In this document: one piece after another, positions 62,564 to 64,000 of the stretch | Layout of the letters: the number at the start of each line of letters is the position of its first letter | Position numbering within the stretch: the first letter of the stretch is position 1 | The notes under the pieces: generated by a model | The model's input: only the letters and a program-made list of their open reading frames with translations | The model's database searches: none | Told to the model about the DNA's origin: nothing | From: an uncultured bacterium | GTDB taxonomy: Bacteria; Cyanobacteriota; Vampirovibrionia; Gastranaerophilales; Gastranaerophilaceae | Assembly: GCA_950022695.1 (NCBI GenBank) | Contig: CATLLN010000005.1 | Location: forward strand, 1 to 64,000 | Direction: 5' to 3' | Length of the DNA: 64,000 bases | Made by a program: the position numbers and the translations under genes

Positions 62564-64000
62564 ATGAAAGAAATTTGTATTACTGCACCTGTGAAAAAGC
62601 CTGATGATATTTTGTGTTTTAGTGAAAATACAAGATGCCGTGAATTTTATGTTTATTATACAAAATTCATGAACGAAAATTTTGAGTATCTTGAGGAGTT
62701 TGTTAGAGCTGCAGAATCTGCCGGGGCAAAGGTTTTTGTAAATTTTAAACACGATATCACAGAAGAAGAACTTCCGGAAATTAAAAGATTTCTTAAGTAT
62801 CTTAAGACTTCCGATATTGATGGGATTTTTATAAACAGTTTTGCAGTACTTGAAGCTATAAAGGTTTTTAAGCTGCCGTTTAAGGTAATTGCTGATTCGT
62901 ATTTTGATATTCATAATCTTTCGGGAATTGATTTTATAAACAGTTTTCACAAGGTTAACGGAGTAATTATTACAGAAGAAATTTACTTAAAAAATATTGC
63001 TAAAATTAAAAAGTTTACAAAACTTCCGCTTGCTATAGATTCTGATAATCTTCCCTGGTGCGCAGAGGATATTATAAGGCTTAAAGCTATTGATAATGTT
63101 GTAATTAAAGGAAAATTTCAAACCTCAGATGATATTTTGGAAGGTATTCAACTTATTGAAAAAATTCTAGATAAACCGAAATTATTTAAAAATCAGAAAC
63201 TGCCTTTTAAACATGTAAGAAAAAGCTCTTATATGATAAATCATTTTTCCGGTGATATGGTCAGCGCCGAAGGTAAAGATTTTAAATTCAGCCGTAATAT
63301 ATCAAAATTTGACTGGGAAGTAAGTAAATCAAATGTTGAGGTTTCAAGATATGGAAGTTCTGATTATAAGTATAGAATTAATCTAAGGTTGACATCTTTA
63401 GCGCAAATTAAAGAACTAAAAAAATATATCAAAAAACTTGGCTTTTGTCCTATTTATTCATTGGAATACGGGGAAATTGTTTCTACTTGTGACCTTTCTA
63501 AGAACAGTTTTTCAGAAGTTATAACAAAGGTTAAAAAATTCTGTTCAAAATATGGAATAAAGTTTCAGCTTTCTACTCCGAAAATACTTATAGAAAGGGA
63601 TTTTGACAGGGTTTATGAATATGAGAAAAATCTATTATTATCTTCCCCAATGCCGGATTCTATTGTTATAAATAATATAGGTTTTTTCTGGGCTTTTATA
63701 AATGATTCGGATATTAATCACATTCCGTTTGAAATCGGTAAAGGTATTAATCTTTTAAACAGCATGTCAATAAAGTGTTTAAATAGTTTGTCCAATGTGA
63801 GTACTGTTGATTTTACTTCATTTAATGATTATAGTGCTGCTTTAAAAACACTAAAAAAGATAAAAAATGATATACCTAATAAAAAATATACAATAGCCGG
63901 TAATAAAAAAGTTTCTACAATCGGACTTTGCCCTCTTAATAATGACAGTGCTATCGTTTCAAGGCTGTCTTGCAAAGCGCCTTGCTACAAAAGTCAATAT
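62564..64000 (+). CDS. Peptidase U32-like protein, 3' end beyond the window
   Basis: An open frame of 479 codons runs from the ATG at 62564 to the window edge without a stop. The opening (KEICITAPVKKPDDILCFSE), the EFYVYYTKF segment, the LEEFVRAAESAGAKVFVNFKH helix-strand unit and a FINSFAVLEAIK segment follow the TIM-barrel pattern of U32 collagenase-like/RNA-modification proteins. Cys residues gather near the visible end (GLCPLNNDSAIVSRLSCKAPC), where the family has metal or cluster ligands. Assignment is by fold pattern and moderate only. Confidence 0.55.
   Translation, partial: MKEICITAPVKKPDDILCFSENTRCREFYVYYTKFMNENFEYLEEFVRAAESAGAKVFVNFKHDITEEELPEIKRFLKYLKTSDIDGIFINSFAVLEAIKVFKLPFKVIADSYFDIHNLSGIDFINSFHKVNGVIITEEIYLKNIAKIKKFTKLPLAIDSDNLPWCAEDIIRLKAIDNVVIKGKFQTSDDILEGIQLIEKILDKPKLFKNQKLPFKHVRKSSYMINHFSGDMVSAEGKDFKFSRNISKFDWEVSKSNVEVSRYGSSDYKYRINLRLTSLAQIKELKKYIKKLGFCPIYSLEYGEIVSTCDLSKNSFSEVITKVKKFCSKYGIKFQLSTPKILIERDFDRVYEYEKNLLLSSPMPDSIVINNIGFFWAFINDSDINHIPFEIGKGINLLNSMSIKCLNSLSNVSTVDFTSFNDYSAALKTLKKIKNDIPNKKYTIAGNKKVSTIGLCPLNNDSAIVSRLSCKAPCYKSQY

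Noticed and set aside
62558-62950. Minus-strand frame at the right edge
   Set aside because: A much longer plus-strand frame, with coherent alpha/beta pattern, covers this region and runs off the window.
1-64000. CRISPR arrays, rRNA and tRNA genes
   Set aside because: No regularly spaced repeats, rRNA-like segments or convincing tRNA cloverleaves were seen by eye. A covariance-model scan would be decisive.

Overview
The window looks like a chromosome segment of a low-GC, Gram-negative, anaerobic gut-type bacterium, most likely a non-photosynthetic relative of Cyanobacteria (Candidatus Gastranaerophilales, Vampirovibrionia/Melainabacteria). This is an inference from a combination of traits: LPS and envelope genes (lpxK, kdsB, an MCE protein, a Skp-like chaperone, a TpsB-type barrel), a trimeric [FeFe] hydrogenase, a DUF512 radical SAM protein, and five dispersed pseudopilins sharing the core FTLAEVLITLGIIGVV. 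No rRNA or tRNA gene was found that would settle it.

Layout. 1-4.5 kb is an accessory island: a DUF2958 protein, two tiny helical proteins, a serine recombinase, secreted/membrane/zinc-ribbon proteins, an XRE regulator, a gene remnant, and a 169-bp structured segment bracketed by two near-identical hairpins. 4.5-11.4 kb holds a sugar O-acetyltransferase, a GT39-type glycosyltransferase, a predicted HExxH protein, a PadR/DUF512 pair, a pseudopilin and yidD. 11.4-17.3 kb is a minus-strand operon fliE-fliF-fliG-like-fliH-flhA, a flagellar-type type III export core. It is followed at 17.5-25.4 kb by unrecognised genes, some built like secreted axial or translocator proteins, interleaved with a GH13 enzyme, a dCMP deaminase and a degenerate AICAR transformylase paralogue. 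25.7-33 kb carries an MCE lipid transporter component with lpxK, an XRE gene lacking a start codon, nth, a DUF2339 membrane protein and a guanidino-group-modifying-fold protein. 33-37.2 kb is hydC-hydB-hydA. 37.2-42.1 kb has skp, a TpsB/FhaC-like barrel and bioD-bioA.

42-49 kb contains recR-ybaB, a metzincin and accD-accA-prmA-kdsB, bracketed by two pseudopilin genes. Those two genes share a perfect 171-bp leader that contains a G9 tract, and in both the reading frame is off by one base. 49-53 kb has an S4 RNA-binding protein, a phosphoesterase and a structured leader before rplJ-rplL, then a membrane-anchored paralogue of the L7/L12 C-terminal domain. 53-64 kb has an HD/OB nuclease-like protein, ilvC, a GNAT protein, two paralogous pseudopilins, an atypical GH13-like protein, a NarL-type response regulator, maf, a 79-residue needle-sized helical protein, and a U32-peptidase-like gene that runs off the window.

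The best candidates for something undescribed are (1) the paired poly-G frameshifted pseudopilin leaders, suggesting phase variation or slippage, and (2) a flagellar-type secretion core whose FliG-position protein lacks the usual motor signatures, close to genes for axial-like and coiled-coil proteins. All functional names rest on reading the sequence; no database search was run.
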